From: Amphibalanus amphitrite
Lineage: Eukaryota; Arthropoda; Thecostraca; Balanomorpha; Balanidae
Reading direction: 5' to 3'
DNA length: 64,000 nucleotides
Assembly (NCBI RefSeq): GCF_019059575.1
Contig: NW_024881566.1
Span: 62,001-126,000, forward strand
The stretch's first letter is position 1. Each line of letters starts with the position of its first letter. The position numbers and the translations under genes were made by a program. The notes beneath the pieces are model-generated. The model worked only from the letters and a program-made list of their open reading frames with translations. It had not been told where the DNA came from and did not search any database. Below, piece after piece: positions 46,001 through 51,345 of this stretch.

Positions 46001-47589
46001 GCTGGACTTGTGTTTTTTTTTATCGTCGTTGCACTCTGATATGTTCGTTACCTCTTCGCATGGTACCGTGCGTTCGATTTTAAGGAGGGCGATGCGTCGG
46101 GGAAATTGACGTAAAGCAGCTGTTTGTAGAGGTCGATGTTTGGATTTTTTTTTGGTTGTGTTTTTGTACGCCGGTGGGATTAACGCGTTGTTTAGTTACA
46201 AGCCCGAACGCTGATGTGGTTACACCCATTTTAATTAAGGAGGGTAAGGTGTGGTGGCGTCGCCCGTTAATGTTAACAGGACTCCCTCCGCCGGTAGAAA
46301 TCCCCCTGCTTTGGCAGCATTGTTACCGTGCCCGCGTAGATGGCAGCACGTGGGGAGATGGGAGTCGCGCGCCGCCCCCGGCACGGTCCGGGTAGGATCC
46401 GTGTAAACGTGTGATCGTGGATCGCGCAGCCAAGTATAAACCTGCCCAAGAACCGCATAGTCTCGCCAGTCGGCTCACGACACAACATCCACGGTAGCTG
46501 CCTATAAACACGATAGTGCAAAGTAAAAGACAACAGATTAAATTATGAATGCACCGAGCCTGGTAAACGGACTGGCCAATGACGACAATGACGAACGACT
46601 TTGCTGCTGGAATATACCAACCAGCCGTGACTGTGACTGCATACACAGTATGTAGTATGTACACACATACGAGCATTCGAGCGTTGAAGTCACCGCTGGT
46701 GACATACTACAATCGGTAAATGTTCAATTGTTCACGTCAGGTCAAGTAACACTTTGCAAGTATATATATGTCCATCGTTCATGGTGTACGCGTGCTCCCT
46801 CTGATCGTTATGATGGAGTGACTCGAATGGAGGGTGCAGCCGGTGTCAATTCGACGACGGATACACTTGCCGAGACTTGTGATGTGCATTGTTATGTTCA
46901 ATGTTCATACAATATAAAACTTGAATGTTTTTTGGTACCGTGAACCCGAGACTGGGAATGGTTGAAAAATTGTTATTGCAATTAACATGATACTGCATAG
47001 TGTCGACGAGAGTCGTGTCGTGCAGCCACAAACGGTACAGGTTCTTATCGAGCACAAAGAGCACAAATCTTGGGAGCTAATACAACTGACGGCTTATGAT
47101 GGCAAGAACAAAATAAGCTTCTCGAACGGTACTGTAACTCCGTGTAGAAATGTGTCGCCGTAAAAATGTGTCGCCTTCCTTATAACATTAAACATCACCA
47201 GCTAATGGTGTTCAAACTCGTCAAAGACTCGCATCATGATTCAAAGCAAAACGTGAAATATTTCGGTTGATGGTAAATAATAATGCGTCCATCATTAGGT
47301 ATTCAATGTGTTTTGCAGGCTCATGACAGATACAAATCGTCTGAATCATTAATTTCATGATGGCCATTGCGGTTGGTAGGCAGCGGTATACCACACACCA
47401 CGGTAGGTCACCCGTCCCACCGTTTCCGGCCACCGCCCCCACACGTCACCGGATACGTTCGGCCGCTGTGGCCGATCAGGACTCACCTCGCACCTCCTCC
47501 TTCTCCACCGCCTCGAGGAACCTGCGACGGAGCGCAGCCGCCTGCGAGTCGCTCACGTCCGACACCGAGTAGATGACGGGGCCGGTCAT
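12678..47589 (-). CDS. MOSPD2: MOSPD2-like ER membrane-contact protein, complete gene, ten coding exons
   Basis: The spliced product is 600 residues: join of 47589-47487, 26037-25891, 23838-23658, 19001-18838, 17979-17786, 17598-17305, 16636-16552, 15527-15415, 13766-13569 and 13001-12678 (complement). Every junction is GT-AG and phases agree throughout. Residues about 35-240 form a CRAL-TRIO lipid-binding domain (ILDMGNAGLSNVDIPF, IIVFEMPWIMN, WGGKDPW). About 240-388 is a low-complexity linker. About 390-507 is an MSP domain (LLKISPGDEIQF, TAPEKFRVRP, RLERRLRC). After a short amphipathic stretch, residues 553-573 are a single membrane helix with a basic 27-residue tail. This order is that of MOSPD2, which tethers the ER to other organelles by binding FFAT motifs through its MSP domain; human MOSPD2 is shorter, mainly in the linker. 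VAP and MOSPD1/3 lack the CRAL-TRIO part. Intron 1 is 21.4 kb. The gene is divergent from Arp3. Confidence 0.9.
13010..13312 (-). repeat. pyrimidine-rich (minus strand) minisatellite next to the exon 10 acceptor
   Basis: On the plus strand there are repeated blocks like 'gggcagacgagacacg', 'ggtcagggcacgggacag' and 'aggacagcgtcc', roughly 35-45 bp each. On the gene's strand these read as C/T-rich 'ctgtcccgtgccctgac' blocks leading into the polypyrimidine tract 'ctgccctctgctctcag'. Confidence 0.6.
13569..13766 (-). CDS. MOSPD2: MOSPD2 exon 9 (MSP domain, second half)
   Basis: Acceptor tccacag, donor gtgaga; 198 bases, phase 0. It starts VKITAPEKFRVRPSCGVV, the signature strand of MSP domains that forms the FFAT-binding groove. 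The family usually has TT where this protein has IT. The later CEKFLLVAAPV strand also fits. Confidence 0.9.
13767..14089. other. MOSPD2 intron 8, proximal part
   Basis: Non-coding intron sequence between exon 9 and the tandem array. Nothing else recognised. Confidence 0.4.
14090..14522. repeat. tandem array, GGTAGACTGTGCCGCAT core, about 40-45 bp unit
   Basis: Around ten copies of 'ggtagactgtgccgcattac', alternating with 'cgagagctacatactgtata' or 'gccgcagaggtag'-type spacers, in MOSPD2 intron 8. The core also occurs once in each copy of the 4-bp-duplication transposon (4764, 30,989) and, altered, at 53,405. Confidence 0.75.
14523..15414. other. MOSPD2 intron 8, distal part; no further feature
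   Basis: Unique-looking intron DNA. Open frames on the plus strand (for example 14,783-15,091) show no protein domain and run against the gene. Confidence 0.35.
15415..15527 (-). CDS. MOSPD2: MOSPD2 exon 8 (MSP domain, first half)
   Basis: Acceptor gaccgcag, donor gtaagc; 113 bases. It encodes DLLKISPGDEIQF and ends LKNIHRTPVAFK, the first strands of an MSP immunoglobulin-like fold (L.I.P..E..F; L.N.....AFK). Confidence 0.88.
15528..16551. other. MOSPD2 intron 7; no further feature
   Basis: About 1 kb between exons 7 and 8. I see no repeats with clear ends and no other coding signal. Confidence 0.35.
16552..16636 (-). CDS. MOSPD2: MOSPD2 exon 7 (acidic linker, small exon)
   Basis: 85 bases, phase 0 in and 1 out. 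Acceptor ccagcag, donor gtgcgt. It encodes DLSDDSGASCDETSDQSLP and continues acidic. It is the only piece found that converts the phase-0 end of exon 6 into the phase-1 start of exon 8, which is strong support for a short exon. It is too small to be recognised by homology alone. Confidence 0.6.
17305..17598 (-). CDS. MOSPD2: MOSPD2 exon 6 (low-complexity linker)
   Basis: Acceptor ctcgtcag, donor gtaacc; 294 bases, phase 0 both sides. It is Ser/Gly/Pro/Ala-rich with acidic and then Arg-rich parts (SGDTDTVSADSGSS; PVRRRTAGRR) and no fold. Intron 5 before it is only 187 bases. It lies where MOSPD2 has a poorly conserved acidic linker, so the exact exon edges rest on splice signals and phase. Confidence 0.7.
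17786..17979 (-). CDS. MOSPD2: MOSPD2 exon 5 (CRAL-TRIO C-terminal end)
   Basis: Acceptor ttcggcag, donor gtcagt; 194 bases, ending in phase 0. It encodes AWKIIKQMLPPKSHQLIKF, the short strand of the domain gate, then the closing LVRWGGKDPWSY, where the family has a GG(T/K)D motif. Confidence 0.9.
17980..18837. other. MOSPD2 intron 4; no further feature
   Basis: About 860 bp of AT-richer DNA between exons 4 and 5. Open frames of 80-100 codons on both strands have no recognisable content. Confidence 0.35.
18838..19001 (-). CDS. MOSPD2: MOSPD2 exon 4 (CRAL-TRIO core)
   Basis: Acceptor ttcgcag, donor gtgggt; 164 bases. It encodes ISLILDMGNAGLSNVDIPF, then LFKLYYPDMLNSIIVFEMPW. This is the most diagnostic part of the lipid-binding domain (the D...G and YP..L..I.....P patterns). 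Confidence 0.9.
19068..19976. mobile_element. TA-flanked MITE (TAGGGGAAGATGGGGGAAC ends)
   Basis: Inverted ends of more than 20 bases beginning TAGGGGAAGATGGGGGAAC, flanked by TA on both sides (19,066-67, 19,977-78), as Tc1/mariner-type elements leave. The motif GGCGGTGTTMCCC recurs inside, near both ends (19,270-19,290; 19,585-19,605; 19,930-19,965). It is 909 bp, has no transposase, and lies in MOSPD2 intron 3. Confidence 0.7.
20515..20830. repeat. minisatellite, GGCTCAGACGGTGGCTCA-type unit
   Basis: Imperfect 14-18 bp units built on 'ggctca' and 'ggttca' with 'gacggt' or 'cacggt' spacers. It lies in MOSPD2 intron 3. Confidence 0.6.
20831..21974. other. MOSPD2 intron 3, middle part
   Basis: A nested palindrome 'cttatctatgcatagataag' lies at 20,928-20,947, followed by 'gcatagatgcc'. 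Otherwise no feature with clear limits. Confidence 0.35.
21975..22378. repeat. minisatellite, 8-10 bp unit GGGACAGCGG
   Basis: Two blocks (21,990-22,140 and 22,240-22,378) of tandem 'gggacagcgg', 'gggcagtggg' and similar units, separated by about 100 bp of unrelated sequence. MOSPD2 intron 3. Confidence 0.7.
22379..23586. other. MOSPD2 intron 3, GC-rich end
   Basis: CpG-rich stretches (22,380-22,680; 22,980-23,280) produce overlapping open frames on both strands, which is expected of such composition. No protein family recognised. Confidence 0.35.
23587..23630 (-). repeat. partial duplicate of the MOSPD2 exon 3 end with donor site
   Basis: The block 'gagtcaccactcgatctttt' with 'ctaccctgtagacgacca' repeats, about 70 bp away, the exon 3 end and its donor ('gactcacctttcgatcttct', then 'ccacccagtagacgaga'). 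The copied donor reads gtgactc on the gene's strand. Confidence 0.65.
23658..23838 (-). CDS. MOSPD2: MOSPD2 exon 3 (CRAL-TRIO)
   Basis: Acceptor ctccgacag, donor gtgagt; 181 bases. It encodes a segment with the HGRDRDGAALMIF strand, equivalent to the G-x-D-x-x-G turn of CRAL-TRIO domains, and ends FLVYWVEKIE(R). A partial copy of this exon's 3' end and donor follows at 23,587-23,630. Confidence 0.85.
24335..24992. repeat. repeat block with about 129-bp units carrying CACGTG palindromes, and (CCGG)n
   Basis: Two good tandem units and one diverged unit, each with 'cacggcaccctactaaccgg', 'atcggyccagccgttctcga' and 'ctgcacgtgcgcacgtgca'. It closes with a (CCGG)n run at about 24,923-24,949. The block is flanked by inverted 'cggagcgagcga' (24,346) and 'tcgctcgctccg' (24,996), suggesting one transposable unit. 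It lies in MOSPD2 intron 2. Confidence 0.55.
24993..25890. other. MOSPD2 intron 2, remainder; no gene recognised
   Basis: Several minus-strand open frames (for example 25,450-25,683) could be spliced in theory, but exons 2 and 3 already join in phase without them. Confidence 0.35.
25891..26037 (-). CDS. MOSPD2: MOSPD2 exon 2 (CRAL-TRIO N-lobe)
   Basis: Acceptor tttgcag, donor gtgagt; 147 bases, phase 1 in and 1 out. It encodes HVHPQDIVRARTDDLWCKRF and a following helix ending FRHEWQVN, the typical N-terminal helical lobe of CRAL-TRIO proteins (the TDD..L.RF..H pattern). Confidence 0.85.
26038..28087. other. MOSPD2 intron 1, proximal 2 kb; no clear feature
   Basis: No repeats with recognisable ends. 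Open frames up to 80 codons have no recognisable content. Confidence 0.35.
28088..28948. mobile_element. TTAA MITE (AAAGGTAGTGTGCCA ends)
   Basis: TTAA at 28,088-28,091 and 28,945-28,948 with inverted ends AGGTAGTGTGCCA / TGGCACACTACCT. It is 861 bp, AT-rich and non-coding. It is a third end-type among the TTAA elements here; all share the start TTAAAGG. Confidence 0.65.
29253..29757. mobile_element. TTAA MITE (AAAGGGACTATCCCACCTT ends)
   Basis: TTAA at 29,253-29,256 and 29,754-29,757; ends AGGGACTATCCCACCTT / AAGGTGGGATAGTCCCT. It is related to the 475-bp MITE. Its right part is also found as the left half of the chimeric copy at 9627-10,099. Confidence 0.7.
29758..30259. other. intron 1 spacer
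   Basis: About 500 bp, GC-rich at 30,110-30,250 with a G-run at 30,189-30,200. No gene seen. Confidence 0.35.
30260..32055. mobile_element. non-autonomous DNA transposon with 4-bp target duplication, copy 2
   Basis: Ends GGGGCATTCCACGTCAAATC / GATTTGACGTGGAATGCCCC, flanked by TGCT on both sides (30,256-259 and 32,056-059). It is 1.8 kb, without the nested insertions seen in copy 1, so it shows the uninterrupted form. 'Gcccactccaattttttcac' near 31,629 is an inverted copy of sequence near 30,680, giving long subterminal inverted repeats. No transposase seen. Confidence 0.7.
32056..33190. other. intron 1 spacer with a small duplication
   Basis: GC-rich DNA at 32,056-32,400 includes two adjacent copies of a 33-bp unit 'cctggtcccgccgagcgacc...' (32,160-32,225). 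The rest is AT-rich without recognisable features. Confidence 0.4.
33437..34634. mobile_element. hairpin-capped TTAA element (CCCGGCAGGCGG ends)
   Basis: TTAA at 33,437-440 and 34,631-634. The G-run/CACTTTTTTG/C-run hairpin at about 33,480-33,510 pairs in type with G-run/CAAAAAATTG/C-run at about 34,590-34,615. The interior is dense in AGGTCA (33,760-33,965). The left end reads AACCCGGCAGGCGGTGGG and the right end CCGCCTGGAAGGTTAA. Confidence 0.65.
34677..35340. repeat. minisatellite, about 20-21 bp unit GGCCTGTGGTGCCCCTGACA
   Basis: About thirty imperfect copies of the named unit. Because the unit length is close to a multiple of three, long accidental open frames rich in GAPQACQGH-type repeats appear on the minus strand. 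Confidence 0.8.
35999..37174. mobile_element. hairpin-capped TTAA element (CCCGCGCCCCGTAGG ends), best copy
   Basis: TTAA at both ends (35,999-36,002; 37,171-174). It starts AACCCGCGCCCCGTAGG and ends CCTACGGGGCGCGGGTT. The hairpin (G-run, CCGAAACGG, C-run) occurs just inside each end (36,015-36,042; 37,098-37,130). The interior has TGACCTGACC arrays (36,660-36,720; 36,795-36,850; 36,965-36,990). No protein. A reversed copy lies at 51,346-52,508. Confidence 0.75.
37175..37799. other. intron 1 spacer with G-run/C-run blocks
   Basis: Two blocks near 37,633-37,720 combine G-runs, C-runs and 'gggccat', probably the end of another decayed element. No gene. Confidence 0.35.
37800..39112. repeat. 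large minisatellite, about 25-bp unit (CTCTGAGGGCCC) in a higher-order repeat
   Basis: About fifty imperfect copies of 'ggcctctgagggcccc'. A longer period of roughly 190-200 bp is visible, because 'gcactggattctgaagaccc' and 'ggggtccaacgccggcccat' recur in the same order near 38,036, 38,230, 38,430 and 38,625. Confidence 0.8.
39113..39536. other. intron 1 spacer; no feature recognised
   Basis: About 420 bp of mixed-composition DNA between the minisatellite and the hAT-type MITE. Confidence 0.35.
39545..40053. mobile_element. hAT-type MITE with 8-bp target duplication
   Basis: Inverted ends CAGACATGTGCATGGATCCG, flanked by perfect 8-bp duplications CTTCCAAA (39,537-544; 40,054-061). An 8-bp duplication with ends starting CAG is typical of hAT elements. 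Inside are many copies of the palindromic GGATCATAGATCC in both halves, likely transposase-binding sites by analogy. It is 509 bp and non-coding. Confidence 0.8.
40330..40567 (+). repeat. 5' LTR
   Basis: Starts TGTGGTGGCG and ends CACAACA. A TATAAA box lies at 40,515-520, so transcription probably starts about 30 bases further on, near the LTR's right end. Confidence 0.9.
40569..40588 (+). promoter_or_regulatory. probable primer-binding site
   Basis: TTGGCGACAAGGACCGAG begins within two bases of the LTR end. The TGG start would pair with a tRNA CCA tail. The tRNA species was not determined. Confidence 0.5.
41295..45875 (+). CDS. gag-pol polyprotein of the gypsy element
   Basis: 1,526 residues in one frame from ATG 41,295 (gcaATGG, good context). 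A GTG nine bases earlier is an unlikely start in an animal. Order: a Gag capsid-like region; two CCHC zinc knuckles starting at about Cys233 and Cys300; an aspartic protease (VDSGSP, Asp356); reverse transcriptase (KLDLKDAF near 577, YQDD at 640); RNase H (VTDSSEVGVGAVL, Asp789); integrase with an HHCC finger (His1035/1038 onward); catalytic Asp1099, Asp1153 and Glu1189 (DD35E); a GPL/F-type C-terminal module (GPLSFEVD); and a long Gly/Ser/Thr-rich tail. All catalytic residues are present. Gag and Pol are fused without a frameshift, which differs from many gypsy elements. Residues 894-913 are repeated at 916-935. Confidence 0.93.
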   Translation: MVMEAQGMAFPPVARYSPGGDFGRWLREVDRYMAAVGIQDSNRKSAVLLHLIGPDVADLVDTLPEETDATAEADDYDKLKKKLTAYLSPVRNTVAERSAFHQMRMEASEDLEHFLGRLRAQIALCSYPATETDTELRDQCVLGCRAGLQEKLVQLAASKGDKLTLEEVRQAGRAHRDLQQLGAQLAATRVTERPAAVGDQPPYPPEPHSVDAVGGRPAIGRAAAPRGRRAVRCYHCGTLGHLRRDCPARQDQQQQQHRPATGRGRPAQQQQPRRPRGRERDGGTADGGGADGRRPETRRCFKCNKVGHLRHQCPQKDDTDMWGIDFGFGSINSVNLTQAVTVTVPVNGVKINMLVDSGSPVTAVGRDTLIPGLQLRPSPLHLTSFTGHVIPLIGEGQVSVRFRGRDHRLRLVVVDLPGERRLLGRDWMSALNISASGEAAVLTVGPGGVAADLQAVCDRHAPVFDGRPGRIKGTKAHLVLKPDAQPVSRPVRLPPYALKPAVERELDRWVEAGIAEKIGPNDALGWGTPLVTVPRADGGIRLCGDYRLTVNPQLQMATHPTPTPEDIFANVRGQQFCKLDLKDAFLQLELGEESRDMTTVVTHRGRYRMLALPFGISACSSIFQSAIDHILDGIDGCVAYQDDLLIAGADRKELAQRLDRVLARLEQHGVKLKREKCRLGLDEVQYLGWCISANGLRPVKDKVQAVLDMPDPKDVKALRSILGSITYYQRLLPNLSTLLAPLYRLLQKGVPWEWSSECRHALTQVRQLLAGDTVLKRYEPEAPLKLVTDSSEVGVGAVLTQPDGEGLERPIMYASRTLTGTERKYPMVEKEALAVSFAVKRFGQFLYGRRWTLVTDNRALSRILCPERELPTLAAARLQRYALQLAAFTYDVELRPSENMHLADSLSRMAVPGRPLRPSEDMHLADSLSRMAVPGGEVEPADAEDDTSGGSYLLFMDGVAPVLTAKQLAAATRRDRVLSRVLTYVHSGWPGQVEQELAPFRQRRDELSTDLGCLLWGGRTVVPHCLRQQVLAELHQGHLGSAKMKGVARRYVWWPGMDAELEALARDCAACMEKRGAPPRAELHPWEPTDSCWFRVHIDFAGPFQGSFFLIVYDSYSRWVEAVPMRETSTESTVRVLREMFARFGLPVQVVSDNGPQLTATAFSQFLNSNGIRHIRTAPWHPSSNGAAERAVQTVKNGLKAALKDGGTLSQRLQRFLMAYRVAPHATTGRSPAEMMLGRNVRTNLDLLKPDVDVRQREEKLRQWQAGRPGHNRQFSIGDHVWTRAYGGPSKWRRGVITAQTGPLSFEVDVGSAIWSRHADQLRHAGAPRDPDTPAEPSAVPGPGAVGRPGATHGDGIVSGRGAASGPDAVGGTGQRQRFGSGQEPGHGPGQQRHEQRPGTGAAGGSGAASSPDTGTVPVSSGTGSDPVPASGTCTPGRSPAEGRPGTDAGSSADTTGRPETDGSPDSPRVGEDRDRQLGTGNGASAADQPVTAGTQAVNAGAGTSTRGGRRSGRRRKATRRLIMEL
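46237..46249 (+). promoter_or_regulatory. polypurine tract
   Basis: AAGGAGGGTAAGG immediately precedes the 3' LTR, where plus-strand DNA synthesis is primed. Confidence 0.6.
46250..46487 (+). repeat. 3' LTR
   Basis: 238 bp; no difference from the 5' LTR was found by eye. It is followed by the second TCCAC. Confidence 0.9.
46493..47486. other. MOSPD2 intron 1, first 1 kb after exon 1
   Basis: Unique-looking DNA. Short open frames on both strands (60-80 codons) are without recognisable content. Confidence 0.35.
47487..47589 (-). CDS. MOSPD2: MOSPD2 exon 1 (start)
   Basis: ATG at 47,589-47,587 in good context (aagATGA), with an in-frame TGA 27 bases further upstream, so this is the first possible start. 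It encodes 34 residues including ALRRRFLEAVEKEEVR, the basic helix expected before a CRAL-TRIO domain, and ends CGA G before gtgagt (phase 1). That G plus AT of the next exon makes Asp. The product matches the family N-terminus in spacing to the next exon. This link across 21 kb rests on phase and homology, not on a transcript. Confidence 0.8.
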
Positions 47590-48986
47590 CTTCGGCAGAC
47601 GCTGCTGCTGGTACTTTCAGAGAGCTCACAGCACGGACAGTCCACAGAGGGGCGGTAGGCTGGGACAGCCTAAGCGCAGCCTTAGTACAGGTAACAGAGC
47701 GGTCCGAGAACGGTTTGAGAACGGCTTAAATCGTAGCTGCAGTAGAACGAGGCAGGCGGTCCGGCTGCAGCGTACCGGCACTCCGTTCGGTGGCTAGGTC
47801 TCGGACACAGCTATGGCACAGTTCAGCGCGTCTAGCACGCTCGGTCGCTCCCCGCTCCGTACGCACCTCTCTCGCACGAAGGTCGCGCTCCAACTGACGG
47901 GCCGGGGGCGCCGGCGGGCCGCGGGCCGCTCCACCTTGAGAGGGAGACGGCCGACCGGCCGCCGGCGCGGGACCGGTCCCGCCGTACCGAGACGGTCCGG
48001 CCTGCACGCTGCAGCCGCCGGGATCAGCGGCGGTCCCCGGAACCCAAGGCCTCGCGGGATGACCACCGGCTGACGGAGGATGGCGCTCGGACCGCGGCGC
48101 GCCGGGCAGGTGAGGCCACCGCGCGCTGGGACGTGTGACTCATCGACAGGGAATTGCGCGAGCCGCGAGCTCATCGGCACAGGACAGCGATTGGATCTTT
48201 CGGTTTCCTACAAAGGTTCGCCTCGCCCGAGAGTTTAAACCCCACCATCCCCTTCCGACCCTAATTGAGGTAAAAAACAGCCGTGCGGAAAAAACGAGCG
48301 AGGTGAAGAGCCGCGATATTGGCACTACCTTGCTCGACACGCTCAGGTGTGTCGAATAATATTTTTTGCTTTGTTTTGTTTGGAAGAGGCCAACATAGGA
48401 TGAATCAGGTCCAGTCAGGTCACAGCCGCTCAGGTTACAGAGTTGATCGAATGAGGTCATGGATAGGTATCGCACATCACACGATTCAGCTGCAGCAGAA
48501 CTTCTGAAGTCAATGTGTGGCTTTTCCAACTCGCTAGGTCAACTTGATCGGGAGTTATTGACGAAAAATTCTGATCACTTTGATGACGTGATAGGTTTGT
48601 CTTATCTACCTATCTCTTCAGCTTCAAGCAAAGTCCTACAAAGTGCCCAAAACTAAAGTATCGGACCTTGCAAGGAGTATATGAAATTACGACTCCATGC
48701 CCTTGAGATAATGTTAGATCGCCTCCGGCGTTAGCACTCACCTTTGTCTGTCGCTGTCGATCAGCAACTGTCCCTTGAGTCTCAACGGACCGTAGCAACT
48801 GTCTATACGTCCATCACTGCCTGTCCCTGTCTGCCAACGTTCGTCATTCTGGCTGACACCGTTACCGAATTTCCCCGATTTATTTGATTGAAGGTAATGG
48901 TAAAGTCAAGTGACCGATGGTCCGACCTGGATGCAGGTGACTTTTATCTGAAAAATCCAAGACGCAAGTAGGTAGGTAAGTACCTA
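47590..48986 (-). promoter_or_regulatory. MOSPD2 upstream region (5' UTR/promoter inferred)
   Basis: The DNA upstream of the MOSPD2 ATG is CpG- and GC-rich at 47,800-48,130, as expected of a broad promoter. The in-frame stop and an upstream 'accagcagcag' leave room for a non-coding first exon. No TATA box is obvious. The exact start cannot be set from sequence. Confidence 0.35.
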
Positions 48987-49037
48987 TAGTCGACTACAGA
49001 ATGATGTTCCACTTCAGTAGCGGCGGAAGACCTTCAA

Positions 49038-50081
49038 TTAACCCTCGCCCTGGCAGGGGGGGGGGGTCGATGCGACCCCCCCTAAGGTTTTTCGAAGATA
49101 GCGTAAAAACGGCGGCGCGCAGCGCCGCCAAATTTGGCACAGCCTATGGGGCAACCTTTTTACATACGACCTGAAAATTTCAGGTCCGGGTGACCTTGGG
49201 TCAGGTCACCAGGTCAGAAAAACCGGTACAAGGTCATGGTCAAATTTCAGTTTTCTTTTTGCACCTGTCCAACTCACAGTTTTGCACTGATTTCCTTCAA
49301 ACTTTCAGGATGTGCTAAGTTCACCGAGTTGTATAACATATAGTTCGGGTTTTTTGAGGTCACTGACCTGAGGTCAGTTAGAGGTCATTACGTCGTAATG
49401 TTAAGCCTATGGGAAAATACTAAATTCGGAAAATACTGGAGATATCCGCTTCGTTCTATCACTTTTGTGCTTTGAAACCACAGTACTTAACAGCAGGTCA
49501 CTTGGTGCTTCTTTGTTTGGTGTACTTATCCATGGGTCAGGTCAAATGAGGTCAACTGAGGTCAAATGACGTTTTTGCCAATAACTTGGCACATAATGAC
49601 GCTAGAGCTTAAAAAATGGTATCATTGTGTTCCTGGTGATCAGCCGAATCGAATGATTTGCGATATGATGCAATTTGGTTAACTTTAACTTAATTTATTA
49701 ATTTAAGTTTACTTAAAATTTAAGAAAAACTTTAAGTACACTTAAGCAAGCTAAAAAGTATATCATTCGACGCGCCTTGACGTGCTGAGTTCACTGGTGC
49801 TTTTCTTTTTGCTCTATCTTAATTAGATCAAAAGTTATAAGCGAAATACTTTTGACCTATTTTTAGCGAAATTTTTACATTTATACCCCCCAAAACCCCC
49901 CTAAATATTGACCTAGAGCAATCAAATTTGCACAGGGGCGAGAACTCCAGGGGGCCCACCTACCTACCAAATTTCGTGTTTCTAGGTGCCATAGGAGCCA
50001 ATCGCGAGGGGGGGGGGTCGCATCGACCCCCCCCCCTGCCAGGCCGTGTTATGAAAAATGCCCTGCCAGGGCGAGGGTTAA
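49038..50081. mobile_element. hairpin-capped TTAA element (CCCTCGCCCTGGCAGG ends)
   Basis: TTAA at 49,038-041 and 50,078-081. It starts AACCCTCGCCCTGGCAGG and ends CCTGCCAGGGCGAGGGTT. Hairpins (G-run, TCGATGCGA, C-run) lie inside both ends. Interior TGACCT/AGGTCA clusters lie at 49,190-49,210 and 49,535-49,570. It is non-coding. Confidence 0.72.
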
Positions 50082-50379
50082 GGAGGGGCACTGCCAAATT
50101 TTTGTCCCATTCTTTCCATGCAACGCCCATAGGGCTAATGTTAAAATGACAAAATCAAAGGAGGGCACGGTGCCCTGGTGCCCTCCCCATTCCGCCGCCT
50201 ATGTTCCACTTTTCACAGCACCACCACACCCTGCTAACAGGCAGAGGCGCAACCAATGGGGGGGCACACTGGGCATTTGCCCCCTCCGTCAGCTTTGAAG
50301 GCGCCCTCGAGGCAAATGCCGCCCCTGCGCACGAAAAGGATTTGCAGGCGCCGAAGGCGCCTGCAAATCCTTTTAAAAT
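50082..50379. other. spacer between a hairpin element and a minisatellite
   Basis: It contains 'cctatgttccacttttcaca' and a GC-rich block with inverted 'gatttgcaggcgcc' / 'ggcgcctgcaaatc' (50,339-50,371), a short hairpin. Confidence 0.4.
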
Positions 50380-51262
50380 GTGAGCATGCAGTCTACAAAA
50401 GTGTCATGCCGCCCTCAGAAAGAACAAGGCCGCCCGCTGAGGTGTTTTACCGCCCTCCACCGGTTTACATGCAGTCCAAAAATGCGTTATGCCGCCTTAC
50501 AAAAGAGTAATGCCGCCCTCTGAGGTAACATGCCGCCCTCTGTGGTCAGTACGCCGCCCTCCAACGGTTTGCATGCAGGCAACGAAATGGCGTTATGCCG
50601 CCCTCAGAAAGAACAATGCCACCTTATGAGGTGTTATGCCGCCCTCTGTGACCGCTATGCCACCCTCTAACGGCTTGCATGCAGTCCACAAAAGATGTTG
50701 TGCCCCCTCAGAAAGAACAATGCAGCCCTTTGAGGTGTTATCCCGCCCTCTGTGGTCGATACACTACCTGCTAGCAGCTTGCATGCAGTCCACAAAAGGT
50801 ATTATGTTGCCCTCATAAAGAACAATGCCGCCCTCCGAAAGAACAATGCCGCCCCCCCCGTGGTAAGTACGCCGCCCTCTAACGGCTTGCATGCAGGTAA
50901 CAAAAGGCGTTATTCCGTCCTCAGCAAGAACAATGCCGCCCTCTGTGATGTTATGCCGCCTTCTGTGGTCGATACGCCGCCCTCTAACTGTTTACATACA
51001 TTTCACAAAAGGTGCCGTCCTCAGAATAATGCCGCTCTCTGAGGGGTCATGTCACCCTCCGTGATCAATACGCCGCCTTTCATTAGCAACATGCTTGGAC
51101 ATCGACGTCATCAGACCAATCATACAAGACGAACTACTTTACGTGCGCCCCAAAATGCCGCCCTTGTCAGAGTGCCGCCCCTCCCTTCCGACTGAGTGCC
51201 GCCCCTCAGCTATGAAGTGCCGCTCTCTGAAGCATGTGCCGCCCCTCGGCTGAGCTCGCGCC
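50380..51262. repeat. degenerate minisatellite, ATGCCGCCCTC core
   Basis: About thirty copies of 'atgccgccctcngaggt', with a longer period of roughly 120-140 bp marked by 'ttgcatgcagtccacaaaag'. Confidence 0.75.
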
Positions 51263-51345
51263 GCCTGTCTAAGCAAGTCTGACCATTTGACCAGCTTTTT
51301 TTTTCGCGCGTAGATGCCCCTGGCAACATGTTGCCCTGTGGAATA

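Larger units (their letters stand above)
40330..46487 (+). mobile_element. complete Ty3/gypsy LTR retrotransposon
   Basis: It is 6,158 bp with two 238-bp LTRs that I read as identical, TG...CA ends, and a 5-bp target duplication TCCAC (40,325-329; 46,488-492). It carries a single uninterrupted gag-pol frame and no envelope gene. It lies in MOSPD2 intron 1, antisense to the gene. The intact frame and matching LTRs point to a very recent insertion that may still be able to move. Confidence 0.92.
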
